Shown: positions 52,054-62,360, counted from the stretch's first letter. The stretch: 64,000 bases of DNA from Haloferax marinum (GCF_009674625.1 NZ_WKJQ01000001.1:310001-374000), one strand, 5' to 3'. Made by a program: numbers and translations. Notes: generated from the letters alone by a model not told the origin.

Positions 52054-53075
52054 TGCGCCTCCGCGAGTTCTCCGTCGCGTTACGACGCCCACTCGGGACT
52101 GCGAAGGGCGACATCGACCGGCGAGACGGAGTTCTCGTCGCTGTCGAAGTCGATGGTGTGACCGGCCTCGGGGAAGCGACGCCGCTTCCGGGGTGGACCG
52201 AGTCGCTCGCGGCGTGCCGCGAGGCCCTCGAAACGGTGACGAACCCGGTAGAGGCACTCGACGACGGGTCACTCGACAACACGCCTGCGGCCAGACACGC
52301 CGTCTCCCTCGCAGTTGCCGACGCCCGTGCTCGCAGTGATGACCGGTCGCTCGCAACCTCCCTAGCCACCGAGTCACACACCTCGCTTCCGGTGAACGCG
52401 ACGCTCGGTGACGCCGACGTCGAAACCACCGTAAACGCCGCAAGAGATGCCGTCTCGGCAGGATTCGACTGTCTAAAAGTGAAGGTCGGCGCACGCGACC
52501 CAGAGACGGACGCAACGCGACTCAGTGCGGTCCGCGACGCCGTCGGTCCGTCCGTCTCGATTCGGGCCGACGCGAACGGCGCGTGGGACCGGTGGACTGC
52601 CGACCGGTTCCTCGACGCCGTCGCAGCGCTCGACCTCGAATATCTCGAACAACCGCTTCCGGCAACCCAACTCGATGGACACGCCGCGCTTCGTCGTCTG
52701 CACGATACGCCGATTGCACTCGACGAGTCGCTCTCTGTCGTCACGCCCAGTCGGGCGATTGCGTCGAACGCGGCGGACGTTCTCGTTTGCAAACCGATGG
52801 CACTCGGCGGCCCAGACCGGACGCTCTCGGTCGCGAACCGCGCGCGTTCCGCCGGTGTCGATGTCGTGGTCACGACGACAATCGACGCCGTCGTCGCCCG
52901 ACTCGGTGCACTCCACGTCGCCGCCGCACTTCCCGGCGAACGTGCGCACGGCCTTGCAACCGCGGCGTTCCTCGACACCGACGTCGCGGCCGACCCAGCA
53001 CCTGTTCGAGACGGCGTGATGCACGTCCCCTGTGGTCCTGGCCTCGGTATCGACGTCTCTGCACTCTTCCACTGA
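52053..53075 (+). CDS. menC: o-Succinylbenzoate synthase
   Basis: 340 residues from ATG 52053 (MRLREFSVALRRPLGTAKGD); a GTG one codon upstream (52050) also fits. Enolase superfamily: KVKVGARDPE gives the KxK lysines, RADANGAWD, LEYLEQPLP, ALDESLSVV and CKPMALGGPDR give the metal and substrate ligands. It dehydrates SHCHC to OSB. The short size and OSB-type motifs fit the men context better than dipeptide epimerase, its close relative. Directly coupled to menA. Confidence 0.9.
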   Translation: MRLREFSVALRRPLGTAKGDIDRRDGVLVAVEVDGVTGLGEATPLPGWTESLAACREALETVTNPVEALDDGSLDNTPAARHAVSLAVADARARSDDRSLATSLATESHTSLPVNATLGDADVETTVNAARDAVSAGFDCLKVKVGARDPETDATRLSAVRDAVGPSVSIRADANGAWDRWTADRFLDAVAALDLEYLEQPLPATQLDGHAALRRLHDTPIALDESLSVVTPSRAIASNAADVLVCKPMALGGPDRTLSVANRARSAGVDVVVTTTIDAVVARLGALHVAAALPGERAHGLATAAFLDTDVAADPAPVRDGVMHVPCGPGLGIDVSALFH

Positions 53076-53180
53076 ACTCGAGAGTGGGTCCGACTTCCTC
53101 ACCGAAAACCGCGTCACTGTCCTCGGTTCAACTCTCCACGGTCCAAACGTTTAACACGGTTCTGCACGTCTGCGAGGAAA

Positions 53181-53984
53181 ATGGCCGAGGTCGAACTCGA
53201 CTCCGACGCGGTACAACTCGATATCGAAGCAGGTGTGGCGACGGTGACGCTCGACGCACCCGAAGTTCGAAACGCGCTCACGATGGAGGTGACCGCCGGT
53301 GTTCGAGAGGCACTTTCGTCGCTCCCAGAGGAGACGCGGTGTGTCGTCTTCCGTGGCAACGACGGCGCGTTCTGCGCCGGCGGCGACGTCAACGCGATGT
53401 TGGAGTTACAGGCCGGTGCGTTGTCGCTTCCCGACGCTGTGGACCACGTCGTCCACGACACGGCAGACTGCATCCGTCGCGTCTACGAGTGTGACCTCCC
53501 GACGATTGCGGCTATCGATGGCGCGGCGGTCGGTGCAGGCGGCGCACTCGCTATCGCCTGTGACCTCCAACTGCTCCACGAAGAGGCCCACGTCGGCTTC
53601 GGATTCCGTCGCGTCGGCCTCGCCGTCGACTCGGGGCTTTCGTATCTGCTCCCACGGCTCGTCGGTCGGAACGTGGCGATGGAACTCGTCTACACTGGCG
53701 AACTCCTCGGTCCAGAGCGAGCACTCGAACTGGGTGTCGTGAACCGCGTCGCCACCGACGAGGAGTTCGAAGACGAACTCGATTCGTTGACCGAGCGTAT
53801 CGCTGGCGGACCGACGAAAGCGCTCACTGCGTCGAAGCGACTCCTCCGTCGTCCCGGCGACTCGATAGAGGCGACCATCGAACACGAGGCGGCGGCCCAG
53901 GCGGTCATCTTCGAGACGGACGACCACACAGAAGGCGTCGAATCGTTCATGGAGCGCCGCGAACCGGAGTTCGAAGGGCAGTAG
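53181..53984 (+). CDS. Enoyl-CoA hydratase/isomerase family protein
   Basis: 267 residues, crotonase fold with [34 protein letters not shown] and [22 protein letters not shown], ending in a helical domain ([35 protein letters not shown]). The two oxyanion-hole glycine regions are intact; a catalytic Glu is visible in neither usual position with certainty. It may function in fatty or amino-acid CoA breakdown; the place after menC does not prove a role in quinone synthesis, since MenB is present separately. Own promoter gap of 105 bp. Confidence 0.85.
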   Translation: MAEVELDSDAVQLDIEAGVATVTLDAPEVRNALTMEVTAGVREALSSLPEETRCVVFRGNDGAFCAGGDVNAMLELQAGALSLPDAVDHVVHDTADCIRRVYECDLPTIAAIDGAAVGAGGALAIACDLQLLHEEAHVGFGFRRVGLAVDSGLSYLLPRLVGRNVAMELVYTGELLGPERALELGVVNRVATDEEFEDELDSLTERIAGGPTKALTASKRLLRRPGDSIEATIEHEAAAQAVIFETDDHTEGVESFMERREPEFEGQ

Positions 53985-54078
53985 CCGCGGCAGTAGCGGT
54001 GTCGATGGAGTCGGCGTCGGTGAGGTCGTATTCGGCCGTCGTCGGTGCATACTTGTCACCCCCCACCGACAGCGGTGT

Positions 54079-54795
54079 ATGGTCACCGTCACCGTCTGGA
54101 ACGAGTTTCGACACGAGCGAGACAGCGACGACGTCGCTGCAGTCTACCCGGACGGCATCCACACCGTCGTCGCCGACGCCCTCCGAGAGCGCGGCCACGA
54201 CGTGGGTACTGCGACACTGGACGAACCCGAACACGGGCTCTCCCAGTCAGTTCTCGACGAGACAGACGTCCTCGTCTGGTGGGGTCACAAAGCCCACGAC
54301 GAGGTCTCCGACGAGGTCGTCGAACGCGTCGTCGAAGCGGTCCACGACGGCATGGGACTGCTCGTCCTCCACTCGGGTCACTACTCCAAGCCGTTCAAGC
54401 GGCTGATGGGCACCACGTGCTCACTGAAGTGGCGCGAAGTGGGCGAGAAAGAACGCATCTGGACGGTCGAACCGAGCCATCCCATCACCGACGGCGTTCC
54501 AGAGTCGTTCGAGATACCGCACGCCGAGATGTACGGCGAGCGCTTCGACGTCCCCGCACCGGACGAACTCGTCTTCCTCTCGTGGTTCGAAGGCGGCGAA
54601 GTGTTCAGAAGTGGGTGTTGCTACACACGCGGAACGGGTCGCATCTTCTACTTCCGACCGGGCCACGAGACCTACCCCATCTACGAGCAAGCCGAGATTC
54701 AGACCGTCCTCGACAACGCCGTCGAGTGGGCCGCACCCGGCGACGGACCGGACCCGTACTTCGGCAACGCCGCACCACTCGAAGACCTCGACTGA
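54079..54795 (+). CDS. ThuA-like (trehalose utilisation/class I amidotransferase-like) protein
   Basis: 238 residues, ThuA fold. [84 protein letters not shown] and [16 protein letters not shown] are family features (H and Y in the C-terminal motif). The family is found in sugar utilisation operons; the true reaction is unclear. Here it stands alone, between the enoyl-CoA hydratase-like gene and the SDR gene. Confidence 0.85.
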   Translation: MVTVTVWNEFRHERDSDDVAAVYPDGIHTVVADALRERGHDVGTATLDEPEHGLSQSVLDETDVLVWWGHKAHDEVSDEVVERVVEAVHDGMGLLVLHSGHYSKPFKRLMGTTCSLKWREVGEKERIWTVEPSHPITDGVPESFEIPHAEMYGERFDVPAPDELVFLSWFEGGEVFRSGCCYTRGTGRIFYFRPGHETYPIYEQAEIQTVLDNAVEWAAPGDGPDPYFGNAAPLEDLD

Positions 54796-54930
54796 CCGAG
54801 TTTCCGCAGCGTCGTTCTGCCGACGGTGACTGTCTCCAGCACCTGAAAAGCGATTATTCTCCTGTGTGACTAATTCACAGAGGCAGACACCGACTACCTG
54901 CAGGTAGGGAGTCGTGGTCGCGGTGGTAGT

Positions 54931-55689
54931 ATGAAAGGTATCCAAGGAAAAACCGCCCTCGTCACGGGTGGTGCATCAGGTATCGGTCGCGCAACAGCAC
55001 TCCGTTTCGGAGAAGAGGGTGCAAACGTAGTCGTCTCAGACGTTCAGGTAGACGCTGGCAATCAGGTCGTCAGTGAGATAGAGAACGACGGTGGCGAAGC
55101 CGTGTTCATCCAGGCAGACGTCTCGAAGGAGTCCGACGTCGCACGACTCGTCGACGAGACGGTGAACACGTACGGTGGCCTCGACTTCGCGCACAACAAC
55201 GCAGGTATCGAAGGGGAAGTCGGGTCCATCGCGGAGATGGACCTCGAAGACTTCCAGCGAGTCATCGACATCAACCTCACTGGCGTGTTCCTCAGCATGA
55301 AATACGAGATTCCGCGCCTCTTGGACCGCGGTGGTGGCGCAATCGTCAACACGGCCTCTGTCGCGGGCATGACTGGTGCCCCGAATCTCTCGCACTACTA
55401 CGCGGCGAAACACGGCGTCATCGGTCTCACTCGGTCTGCCGCCCTCGAGGTGGCAACCGACAATATTCGGGTCAACGCCGTGCTCCCCGGTGTCATCGAG
55501 ACGCCGATGGTAGAGCGCTTCACCGCGGGTAACGAGGAAGCCAAAGCGGCACTGCTGAAGGACGAACCTATCGGCCGTCTCGGGAAACCCGAAGAGATAG
55601 CGAGTGCCGTCGTCTACCTCTGTTCCGACGACGCCTCGTTCGTCACCGGCCACCCGATGGTCGTCGACGGTGGGTACGTCGTTCCGTAG
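54931..55689 (+). CDS. Short-chain dehydrogenase/reductase (classical SDR)
   Basis: 252 residues. TGGASGIGRATALRFGEEGA is the NAD(P) motif; DFAHNNAGIEG, NTASVAGMTGAPNLSHYYAAKHGVIG contains the catalytic Ser-Tyr-xxx-Lys and PGVIETPMVERF follows. Asp at the end of beta-2 (VVVSDVQ) suggests NAD+ preference. Substrate unknown. A TTATTCTCCTG region before it may hold the promoter. Confidence 0.9.
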   Translation: MKGIQGKTALVTGGASGIGRATALRFGEEGANVVVSDVQVDAGNQVVSEIENDGGEAVFIQADVSKESDVARLVDETVNTYGGLDFAHNNAGIEGEVGSIAEMDLEDFQRVIDINLTGVFLSMKYEIPRLLDRGGGAIVNTASVAGMTGAPNLSHYYAAKHGVIGLTRSAALEVATDNIRVNAVLPGVIETPMVERFTAGNEEAKAALLKDEPIGRLGKPEEIASAVVYLCSDDASFVTGHPMVVDGGYVVP

Positions 55690-55760
55690 CCCGTTCTCTC
55701 ACCATTTTCACCGGCTGGTCTGCCGACTCAGATAAATAGCCTCAGCACTGAGGTGTTCAC

Positions 55761-55874
55761 ATGGCACAATCGACGAGTGGACAACGGCGACTCATGTTCG
55801 CCCTGTTTGCGGTTGCGACGCTCATCTTCCTCCTCGGAATCGTGGTCATCGGCTTCCTCTCCGGCACCATTTGA
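55761..55874 (+). CDS. 37-aa single-pass membrane microprotein
   Basis: A 37-codon frame: MAQSTSGQRRLMFALFAVAT then LIFLLGIVVIGFLSGTI. One membrane helix (about 11-33) follows a polar basic N-terminus. It ends 16 bp before the convergent TIM-barrel-like gene. It is preceded by AT-rich sequence with ATAAAT at 55732-55737, 27 nt upstream of the ATG, a good TATA distance. Size and single helix are features of haloarchaeal DUF-type microproteins; function unknown. Confidence 0.6.
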   Translation: MAQSTSGQRRLMFALFAVATLIFLLGIVVIGFLSGTI

Positions 55875-55890
55875 AGAGAGAGCTGTCGGC

Positions 55891-56766
55891 TCAGCGCGTC
55901 GCGTCTTCTGGTCGGAAGGTCTTGCCTTCTTTTCCGTCTGCGGTCATCCGGCGGAGTGTCGCGGCGGCGTTGCTCGCGTCGTAGCCGAACAACACGTCCG
56001 TGGCGTACTCGTCGGCGACTTCGATAGCGTGGACGAGGTTGTCTACGTCGACGTCGACGGCGTACAGTTCGATAGAGAAATCCACATCGTACGGGTCGAG
56101 CAGCGAGACGAACCCTCTCGCGATGGTCTCGAGCCAGTAGGTCGTTCCGTAGTCGAGGTCGTAGAGGGGGACGACGAACTCGTCGACGTAGTCGGAGAGC
56201 GCCTCGACGTCGAGCCCGGCGCGTCGGTGGAGATGGCCGGGATAGGGGTCGGGGTAGAGGGTGAGATAGAGCCGGCCGGGGATTCGGTCTGCCGCGTCGG
56301 CGACGAAGTCGGTGATGACCTCTGTGCGCCACTCGAACCACGCCTCGTCGTCTTCTGGGTCTCTCTCGTGTTCGTCTGCCCACTCGCCGAACAGTCGCGT
56401 ACAGCGGTCACAGTGGCAGTATTCGTCGCGGGGGAATCCCACGTCGTCGAGTCGGACGTCGCCGTTCGCGGCGGCGGCGTCCTCGACGATTTCGAGGAGG
56501 CCAGCGCGGTACTTCTCGTTGGTCGGGCAGATGTACGCCCAGTCGAAGTACGTCCGGTCGCGCGTGGCGAGGTTGCCGTCGGCGTCGACGGGGACGAGTT
56601 CGGGACTCTCGTTCGCGGCGGCGTTGTCGCCGAAACAGGATATCATGTTGACGGCGTTCGAGAGCGGTTCGGCCGCCCGGCCGGTTACGTCTTTGACTTC
56701 GTAGAATCCGCGGTCGAATTCGGGCCAGTCGATTTCGTCTTCGTTGCGCGTGACGACCCCGTACAT
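55891..56766 (-). CDS. TIM-barrel-like protein of unknown function with a Cys cluster
   Basis: 291 residues from the ATG at 56766 (MYGVVTRNEDEIDWPEFDRG). The pattern of strands and acidic residues (YFDWAYICPTNEKYRAGLLE, VRLDDVGFPRDEYCHCDRCT, GRLYLTLYPDPYPGHLHR, EFVVPLYDLDYGTTYWLE, VDFSIELYAVDVD) resembles glycoside-hydrolase-like TIM barrels in which D-D-x-x-x-P is near the active site; three Cys (CHCDRC) after it suggest a metal. I know no function. Upstream on the same strand lies a 34-aa membrane microprotein. Confidence 0.65.
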   Translation of the reverse strand: MYGVVTRNEDEIDWPEFDRGFYEVKDVTGRAAEPLSNAVNMISCFGDNAAANESPELVPVDADGNLATRDRTYFDWAYICPTNEKYRAGLLEIVEDAAAANGDVRLDDVGFPRDEYCHCDRCTRLFGEWADEHERDPEDDEAWFEWRTEVITDFVADAADRIPGRLYLTLYPDPYPGHLHRRAGLDVEALSDYVDEFVVPLYDLDYGTTYWLETIARGFVSLLDPYDVDFSIELYAVDVDVDNLVHAIEVADEYATDVLFGYDASNAAATLRRMTADGKEGKTFRPEDATR

Positions 56767-56887
56767 GTCTCCCCGTTCGGGTGGCCGTCGGGTAAGTCGT
56801 TCGCTCCTGTCGCTGGCCGGCGAGACGACACTCGTCAGTCGGCGTGGAGCGTGACGCAAAGAATCGGGAACCGGGTGGCGACGGCGG

Positions 56888-56992
56888 TTACTCTTCGATT
56901 TCGACTTCGACCGACTCTCCGTCACCGGAGAAGACGGTGTACAGGAGTGCAACGACTGCCAGAACGAGTACGAGTTTCGCTTTCTTGGACAT
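56888..56992 (-). CDS. 34-aa single-pass membrane microprotein
   Basis: A 34-codon frame: MSKKAKLVLVLAVVALLYTV then FSGDGESVEVEIEE. A basic start, one membrane helix (about 6-21) and an acidic tail indicate N-in/C-out orientation, typical of tail-exposed haloarchaeal membrane peptides. The gene is 121 bp upstream of the TIM-barrel-like gene on the same strand. Confidence 0.55.
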   Translation of the reverse strand: MSKKAKLVLVLAVVALLYTVFSGDGESVEVEIEE

Positions 56993-57096
56993 ACTACTGT
57001 GTACGACTGCGGCCCACTAAGTGATTACGACATGAACTGTTGGCGCAGTGGAACGTCGTCCGAAACGGGTGTCCAGCAGACACCGACAGAGGAGAG

Positions 57097-57564
57097 TTAG
57101 CTGACGTCGAGGTTGGCTGCGACTTCGTCTTCGCGGACGATGGTGTCGCAGTAATCACACCGGACACCGTCGGAGAGGACGGTGAATCGAGCTTTGATGG
57201 GTTCGTCGGCGTTCGAGATACAGTTCGTGTTCGGACACGAGATGATTCCGGAGACGGTCTCCGGGCGGACGACGCGACTCTTCTCGACGACTTCGTAATC
57301 GCGGACGATGTTGATGCTCGCCGCCGGCGCGATGAGCGAGAGGACGTCCACTTCGGACTGGCTCAGTTCGCGTCCTTCGACCTTGACGATGTCTTTGCGG
57401 CCGAGACGGTCCGATGGGACGTTCATCCCGACAGAGACCGTCTCTCCCCTCGTGCCGTCGATGCCGAGGAGGGCGAGGACGTTGAGTGCCTGCCCGCCGG
57501 CGACGTGGTCGATGACGGTACCGTTTTGAATCTTCGAGACGCGGAGTTCGTGGTTCTCTGTCAT
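57097..57564 (-). CDS. pyrI: Aspartate carbamoyltransferase, regulatory subunit
   Basis: 155 residues. N-terminal allosteric nucleotide-binding domain ([24 protein letters not shown]) and a C-terminal zinc domain with C110, C115, C136 and C139 (CPNTNC ... CDYC). It binds PyrB trimers and transmits CTP/ATP control in pyrimidine synthesis. The start overlaps the stop of pyrB by four bases (ATGA, 57561-57564). Confidence 0.95.
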   Translation of the reverse strand: MTENHELRVSKIQNGTVIDHVAGGQALNVLALLGIDGTRGETVSVGMNVPSDRLGRKDIVKVEGRELSQSEVDVLSLIAPAASINIVRDYEVVEKSRVVRPETVSGIISCPNTNCISNADEPIKARFTVLSDGVRCDYCDTIVREDEVAANLDVS

Positions 57565-58475
57565 CGGTCTTGTGAGAGGAGGATGTCCAACAGTGCCATT
57601 CGGACGGGAATGCCGTTGTGTGCCTGTTCGAAGTACTTCGCGTGGTCCGTCTCGTCGATGTCGGACGAGATTTCGTCGACGCGTGGAAGCGGGTGCATGA
57701 TGGTGAGGTCGTCGGACGCCGCTTCGAGCGTCTCCATGTCGATTTGGTACTCCCCGGCCACCTTTCGGTACTCGTTCTCGTCCGGGAAGCGCTCGCGCTG
57801 GATGCGCGTCACGTAGAGGACGTCGAGTTGGGGGAGAACCTCGTCCAGTTCGGTGTGTTCTTTGACTTGCGACCCCGACGCGTGGAGGTCGTATCGGACG
57901 TTTCGTGGCAAGCGGAGGCTTTCGGGGCTGACGAAGTGCTGACGCGCGTCGAAGTTCGTGAGCGCTTCGGCCAGCGAGTGGACGGTTCTGCCGTACTTCA
58001 GGTCGCCCATGATACCGATGGTGAGGTCGTCGAGGCCGGCGTTCTCCCGGATGGTGTAGAGGTCGAGGAGGGTCTGACTCGGGTGCTGACCCGCGCCGTC
58101 GCCCGCGTTGATGAGCGGCACGTCGACGAACTCGGACGCCATCTGAGCGGCACCCTCGCTCGGGTGGCGAAGGACGAGGCTATCGGCGTAGCCTTCGACC
58201 ACACGCACGGTGTCGGCGAGCGTCTCACCTTTCTTGACCGACGACGACTCGACCGGTCCCATATCGACCGTCTGGCCGCCGAGGCGTTTCATCGCGGTGT
58301 CGAAGCTCATCCGTGTTCGTGTGCTCGGTTCGAAGAAACAGAGCCCAAGAACTTTCCCGGCGTGTCGTTGCCGGAACGCCGCCGGATTCGCATCGATTTC
58401 AGCCGCGTGGTCGAGCACCGCCTCGATATCCTCCCGCGAGAGGTCTGCCGCGGAGATGAGGTGGTCCTGACGCAT
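57561..58475 (-). CDS. pyrB: Aspartate carbamoyltransferase, catalytic subunit
   Basis: 304 residues from the ATG at 58475 ([20 protein letters not shown]). Carbamoyl phosphate site [10 protein letters not shown] (51-55 STRTR), [27 protein letters not shown] and the aspartate loop HPLPRVDEI near 262. It makes carbamoyl aspartate, the committed step of pyrimidine synthesis. A TATA-like element (GTGTATATCA, reverse strand, about 58532-58541) lies about 62 bp upstream of this ATG, so an upstream ATG at 58517 would lie outside the mRNA. Confidence 0.94.
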   Translation of the reverse strand: MRQDHLISAADLSREDIEAVLDHAAEIDANPAAFRQRHAGKVLGLCFFEPSTRTRMSFDTAMKRLGGQTVDMGPVESSSVKKGETLADTVRVVEGYADSLVLRHPSEGAAQMASEFVDVPLINAGDGAGQHPSQTLLDLYTIRENAGLDDLTIGIMGDLKYGRTVHSLAEALTNFDARQHFVSPESLRLPRNVRYDLHASGSQVKEHTELDEVLPQLDVLYVTRIQRERFPDENEYRKVAGEYQIDMETLEAASDDLTIMHPLPRVDEISSDIDETDHAKYFEQAHNGIPVRMALLDILLSQDR

Positions 58476-58535
58476 CGATGAAGTGAGAGACCCACACCGA
58501 CTTGAATCTCCCGGCATCGGTCGGCGTGTGTGATA

Positions 58536-58549
58536 TACACTCCTGTGTA
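58536..58549. promoter_or_regulatory. Palindrome overlapping the pyrB TATA region
   Basis: TACAC-TCCT-GTGTA (58536-58549) is a perfect inverted repeat that overlaps the reverse-strand TATA-like GTGTATATC. A protein bound to it would cover the promoter of pyrB-pyrI. Confidence 0.4.
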
Positions 58550-58626
58550 CAGTATTCTCGACCGAGGCAAAAAGTTTCGAGCGTCACGAGGCGCGACAGG
58601 ACGCTCAGACGGTTACGTGGCCGAGT

Positions 58627-59880
58627 TCAGGGCCAGTTACCGCTCTGGTCGTAGGCGTTGACGACGCGCTGGATGGCGACGACGTAGGCGGCGGTGCGGA
58701 AGTTCGGCAGGTCGTGTTTCTCGTAGGCGTCGACGAGGGTGTCGAAGGCGTTGACGATGACGCGTTCGAGTTCGTCGTTGACGCGCTCTTCGGTCCAGTA
58801 GAAGCGCTGGCGGTTCTGGACCCACTCGAAGTACGAGACGGTGACACCGCCGGCGTTGGCGAGGATGTCGGGGAAGACGTGGACACCGCGCTCGGTGAGT
58901 ACGTCGTCGGCACGGGGTGTGAGCGGACCGTTAGCCGCCTCTGCGATGATGTCGGCCTGCACGTCCTTCGCGAGGTCACCGTCGATGGCGTTTTCGAGTG
59001 CTGCGGGGACGAGCAGGTCTACGTCGAGCGTGAGCAGTTCGTCGTTCGTCAGGGACTCGGTGCCCTCGTATCCCGACACAGACCCAGTCTCGTTCTTGAA
59101 CGCCTTGACGTCGCGGGCGTCGAGGCCGTCGGAGTTGTAGATACCACCGGAGGAGTCGGAGACAGCGACGATGTTGGCACCGAGGTCCTCGATGAGTTTG
59201 GCGGCGACAGAACCAGCGTTCCCGTAGCCCTGTACGGCGACGGTCGCGCCTTCGATGTCGCGGTCGAGGTATTTGAACGCCTCACGGGCGGTGAGCATCG
59301 TCGAGCGACCCGTCGCTTCGACGCGGCCCTCGCTGCCACCGTTGTCCAGCGCCTTGCCCGTGATGACGCCGGGGGCCGTGGTGTTTTCGAGGGTCTCGTA
59401 GGTGTCTTTGATCCAGTTCATCTCGCGCTGCCCGGTGTTCACGTCGGGCGCGGGGATGTCGCGGTCGACGCCGATGAACGGACGAAGTTCCTTGGCGAAC
59501 GACCGGGAGACGCGTTCGAGTTCGCCCTCGCTGTAGTTCTTGGGGTCGATGACGATTCCACCCTTGCCGCCGCCGTACGGGATGTCGACGACAGCGCATT
59601 TGTAGACCATCCACCCCGAAAGCGCCTTCACTTCGTCGCGTGTGACGCCTGGGTGATAGCGAATTCCGCCTTTGTACGGCCCTCGGTCACCGTTGAACTG
59701 GGACCGGTAGGCTCGGAAGAGTTCGATACTGCCGTCGTCCATCTCGACGGACAGGTTGGTTTCGAGGACTCGTTCGGGATTTTTCAGACGTTCGATGACG
59801 TCGTCGCGCACGTCGAGGTATGCTGCCGCGTCGTCGATTTGTTCCTGTAAACTCTCGAATGGATTCGCCTCTTGTGCCAT
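58627..59880 (-). CDS. gdhA: Glutamate dehydrogenase
   Basis: 417 residues. [21 protein letters not shown] with the substrate Lys and [17 protein letters not shown] with the catalytic region; Rossmann [28 protein letters not shown]. It interconverts glutamate and 2-oxoglutarate. A second paralogue lies about 1 kb away. Coenzyme preference cannot be told from the sequence alone. A palindrome cluster lies upstream (59925-59953). Confidence 0.94.
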   Translation of the reverse strand: MAQEANPFESLQEQIDDAAAYLDVRDDVIERLKNPERVLETNLSVEMDDGSIELFRAYRSQFNGDRGPYKGGIRYHPGVTRDEVKALSGWMVYKCAVVDIPYGGGKGGIVIDPKNYSEGELERVSRSFAKELRPFIGVDRDIPAPDVNTGQREMNWIKDTYETLENTTAPGVITGKALDNGGSEGRVEATGRSTMLTAREAFKYLDRDIEGATVAVQGYGNAGSVAAKLIEDLGANIVAVSDSSGGIYNSDGLDARDVKAFKNETGSVSGYEGTESLTNDELLTLDVDLLVPAALENAIDGDLAKDVQADIIAEAANGPLTPRADDVLTERGVHVFPDILANAGGVTVSYFEWVQNRQRFYWTEERVNDELERVIVNAFDTLVDAYEKHDLPNFRTAAYVVAIQRVVNAYDQSGNWP

Positions 59881-59924
59881 GCCTTAATACCAACGTGGCA
59901 TCCGTTTAAGCGTAGCGGAATTTT

Positions 59925-59953
59925 TACCATACTATAATGATGGTATGCATACC
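59925..59953. promoter_or_regulatory. Nested palindromes upstream of gdhA
   Basis: GGTATGCATACC (59942-59953) is a perfect 12-bp palindrome; TACCAT (59925-59930) and ATGGTA (59940-59945) form a second inverted repeat that shares bases with it. They lie 45-73 bp upstream of the gdhA start, just upstream of a TATA-like CTTAAAC (reverse strand, 59906-59912). Confidence 0.55.
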
Positions 59954-60024
59954 CTGTGGTATAAGGTTCCAATGTATACAACGTTCGTTATTTAGTTCTT
60001 TGAACTGTGTGGTGGATGTTAAAA

Positions 60025-60864
60025 TTAGTACGACTCGTCTGCTCGGTCGAGGATGTTCTCGGCTTGCTTGACGAGCGGAGCGTCTATCATCTCACCGTCC
60101 ACGCCGAAGACGCCTCGGCCCTCAGCGTCTGCTTCGTCTCGGGCCCGAAGCACCTTCTTCGCCCACGCAACGTCTTCGGGGTCAGGAGAGAACGCATCGT
60201 TGATGATCGGAACCTGTGTCGGGTGGATAGCTAGCTTTCCGTCGTATCCGAGTTGGCGGCTGAACCGGGCGTCGTCGCGCAGGCCGTCGTCGTCGCGGTA
60301 GTCCACGTGGAGCGTGTCTATCGCGTCGATACCTGCTGCCGCGGCCGCGACGACGACTCGCTCGCGGGCGTAGAGTACCTCTGTCCCCTCGTCCGTCCGT
60401 GTCGCACCCACGTCGGCCGCGAAGTCTTCCGCACCGAAGATGAGTGCCGTCGTCGCGTCGGCCGCAGCAACCTCCGGCGCGGCGAGGACGCCGGCGGCGT
60501 TCTCGACGATGGCGATGATTGGACAGTCGGCACCGACCGCACGCGCGGCGTCTGCGACGCGGGTCACGTCGTCGGCACTCGTCGCCTTGGGAACCACGAG
60601 TGCGTCGGGTGGATGGTCGACACAAATCGCCTCCACGTCGTCGAGACCCGCGTCACCCGGATTCACGCGAACCGCGACTTCTGCGTCGGGGTCGTAATCA
60701 GGGTCTGAGAGCACCTCGACGACGGCCTCTCGTGCCTCTGTCTTTCGCTCCGGAGCGACTGCGTCTTCGAGGTCGAAGACGAGCACGTCGGCACCGGCAG
60801 CGGGGGCTTTTCGCATCAACGAGGGTCTATCACCGGGTGAGAACAGGACGCTCCGTCGTGGCAT
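60025..60864 (-). CDS. CitE-like / HpcH-HpaI aldolase family lyase
   Basis: 279 residues. Opens MPRRSVLFSPGDRPSLMRKA; VFDLEDAVAPERKTEAREAV contains the metal-binding Glu-Asp; VRVNPGDAG, VPKATSADDV, AIVENAAGVLAAPEVA, IFGAEDFAADVG and YDGKLAIHPTQVPIINDAF are family segments. CitE-like proteins cleave malyl-CoA, methylmalyl-CoA or citramalyl-CoA. It lies between two glutamate dehydrogenases on the same strand, with a MaoC-like hydratase close by, an arrangement that recalls the haloarchaeal methylaspartate cycle genes. Exact acyl-CoA substrate unknown. Confidence 0.88.
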   Translation of the reverse strand: MPRRSVLFSPGDRPSLMRKAPAAGADVLVFDLEDAVAPERKTEAREAVVEVLSDPDYDPDAEVAVRVNPGDAGLDDVEAICVDHPPDALVVPKATSADDVTRVADAARAVGADCPIIAIVENAAGVLAAPEVAAADATTALIFGAEDFAADVGATRTDEGTEVLYARERVVVAAAAAGIDAIDTLHVDYRDDDGLRDDARFSRQLGYDGKLAIHPTQVPIINDAFSPDPEDVAWAKKVLRARDEADAEGRGVFGVDGEMIDAPLVKQAENILDRADESY

Positions 60865-60954
60865 ACCTGCGTGAGAGGTCGAATCGAATCGTGATGAATC
60901 TGCTGTCGTGTCCGCGGGAAAATCAGCGTGCGATGGCAGCGGGCAGTCTCGCAG

Positions 60955-62241
60955 TTAGGGCCAGAGTCCGCGGTGTTCGTGAGCGGCAGAGACGCGCTCG
61001 AGTGCGACCATGTAGGCGGCGTCGCGCCACGTGACGTCTTGCGCCTCGACTTGCTCGCGGACGGCGTCCCACGCACGGAGCATCTCGGTCTCCAGTTCGT
61101 CGTGGACGCGTTCGAGCGACCACGAGCGGTGGTTGAGGTCCTGCAACCACTCGAAGTACGAGACGGTGACACCGCCGGCGTTGGCGAGGATGTCGGGGAC
61201 GACCTGGATGCCACGTTCTTCGAAAATCTCACTGGCGGCCGAGGTGGTCGGACCGTTTGCACCTTCGACGATAAGTTCCGCCTGCACGTCGTCGGCGTTC
61301 CCTGCGGTCAGCACGTTCCCGATTGCCGCGGGGATGAGCACGTCGACGTCGAGTTCGAGGAGTTCCTCGTTCGAAATCTTCTGCGGTGCGTCGTACTTCA
61401 TCACGGCTTCCGGTTCTTCCTCGTGAGTCGGCACGTCGTGGGTGTCGAGGCCCTCGGGGTCGTAGATTGCGCCGTTCACGTCGGAGACGGCGACGACCGT
61501 CGCACCGTAGTCGTCGAGGAGTCGTGCGGCCGGAGCGCCGACTGAACCGAACCCTTGAACGGCGACGGTCGTATCCTCGATATCCCATCCGAGGTAATCG
61601 ATTGCTTCGCGTGCGACGATTGCGACCGAGCGACCGGGGGCCGTGTCACGACCCTTGCTTCCACCGACGACTGGTGGCTTGCCCGTGACGACACCGGCCT
61701 GCGTCTGGCCTTCCTGCATCGAGTAGGCGTCCATGAACCACGCCATCGTCTGGGCGTCGGTGCCCATGTCGGGCGCTGGGATGTCCTTGGTTGGGCCGAT
61801 GAACGGACGGAGTTCTTCTGCGAACCGCCGGGTGAGTCGCTCCTTTTCGTCGAGCGAGAGGTCCTTGGGGTTGACGACGATACCGCCCTTGCCACCGCCG
61901 AATGGGATGTCCATCACGGCGCACTTCCACGTCATCCACATGGAGAGTCCGATACACTCGTCTTCGGTCACGTCCGGGTGGAACCGAAGGCCGCCCTTGT
62001 ATGGACCACGAACGCTGTCGTGCTGGGCACGGTACCCAGTGTAGACTTCGGTCGTCCCGTCGTCGCGCTCCAGCGGGACGGAGACACGGTGGACCTGATT
62101 GGGGTGATTGAGCCGTTCGATTACTCCAGGGTCGACGTCGAGATGTGCCGCCGCGCGCTTGAGTTGCCGTCGGGCTGTTTCGAGTGCTGTCTCTTCGGCC
62201 GATTCGTCGTCTTTTGCTGTGGGTGATGCTGCGGGTGCCAT
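60955..62241 (-). CDS. gdhB: Glutamate dehydrogenase, second paralogue
   Basis: 428 residues from the ATG at 62241 ([20 protein letters not shown]); an upstream ATG would add eight codons. [60 protein letters not shown] and [11 protein letters not shown] are intact. It has a 30-residue N-terminal extension that gdhA lacks. Two gdh genes with different extensions suggest different coenzyme or physiological roles. It begins next to the region of 31-bp repeats. Confidence 0.93.
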   Translation of the reverse strand: MAPAASPTAKDDESAEETALETARRQLKRAAAHLDVDPGVIERLNHPNQVHRVSVPLERDDGTTEVYTGYRAQHDSVRGPYKGGLRFHPDVTEDECIGLSMWMTWKCAVMDIPFGGGKGGIVVNPKDLSLDEKERLTRRFAEELRPFIGPTKDIPAPDMGTDAQTMAWFMDAYSMQEGQTQAGVVTGKPPVVGGSKGRDTAPGRSVAIVAREAIDYLGWDIEDTTVAVQGFGSVGAPAARLLDDYGATVVAVSDVNGAIYDPEGLDTHDVPTHEEEPEAVMKYDAPQKISNEELLELDVDVLIPAAIGNVLTAGNADDVQAELIVEGANGPTTSAASEIFEERGIQVVPDILANAGGVTVSYFEWLQDLNHRSWSLERVHDELETEMLRAWDAVREQVEAQDVTWRDAAYMVALERVSAAHEHRGLWP

Positions 62242-62360
62242 AGTGCATTCGTACCGGCGTTTCACCGGCGATGCCGGTCGGCCCGGTTTTGTCGCACACG
62301 GCCACTGGACGCCGACTTACGGCGGCCAACGGGTGTATTCGCGATTTTGGACGGTGGATA

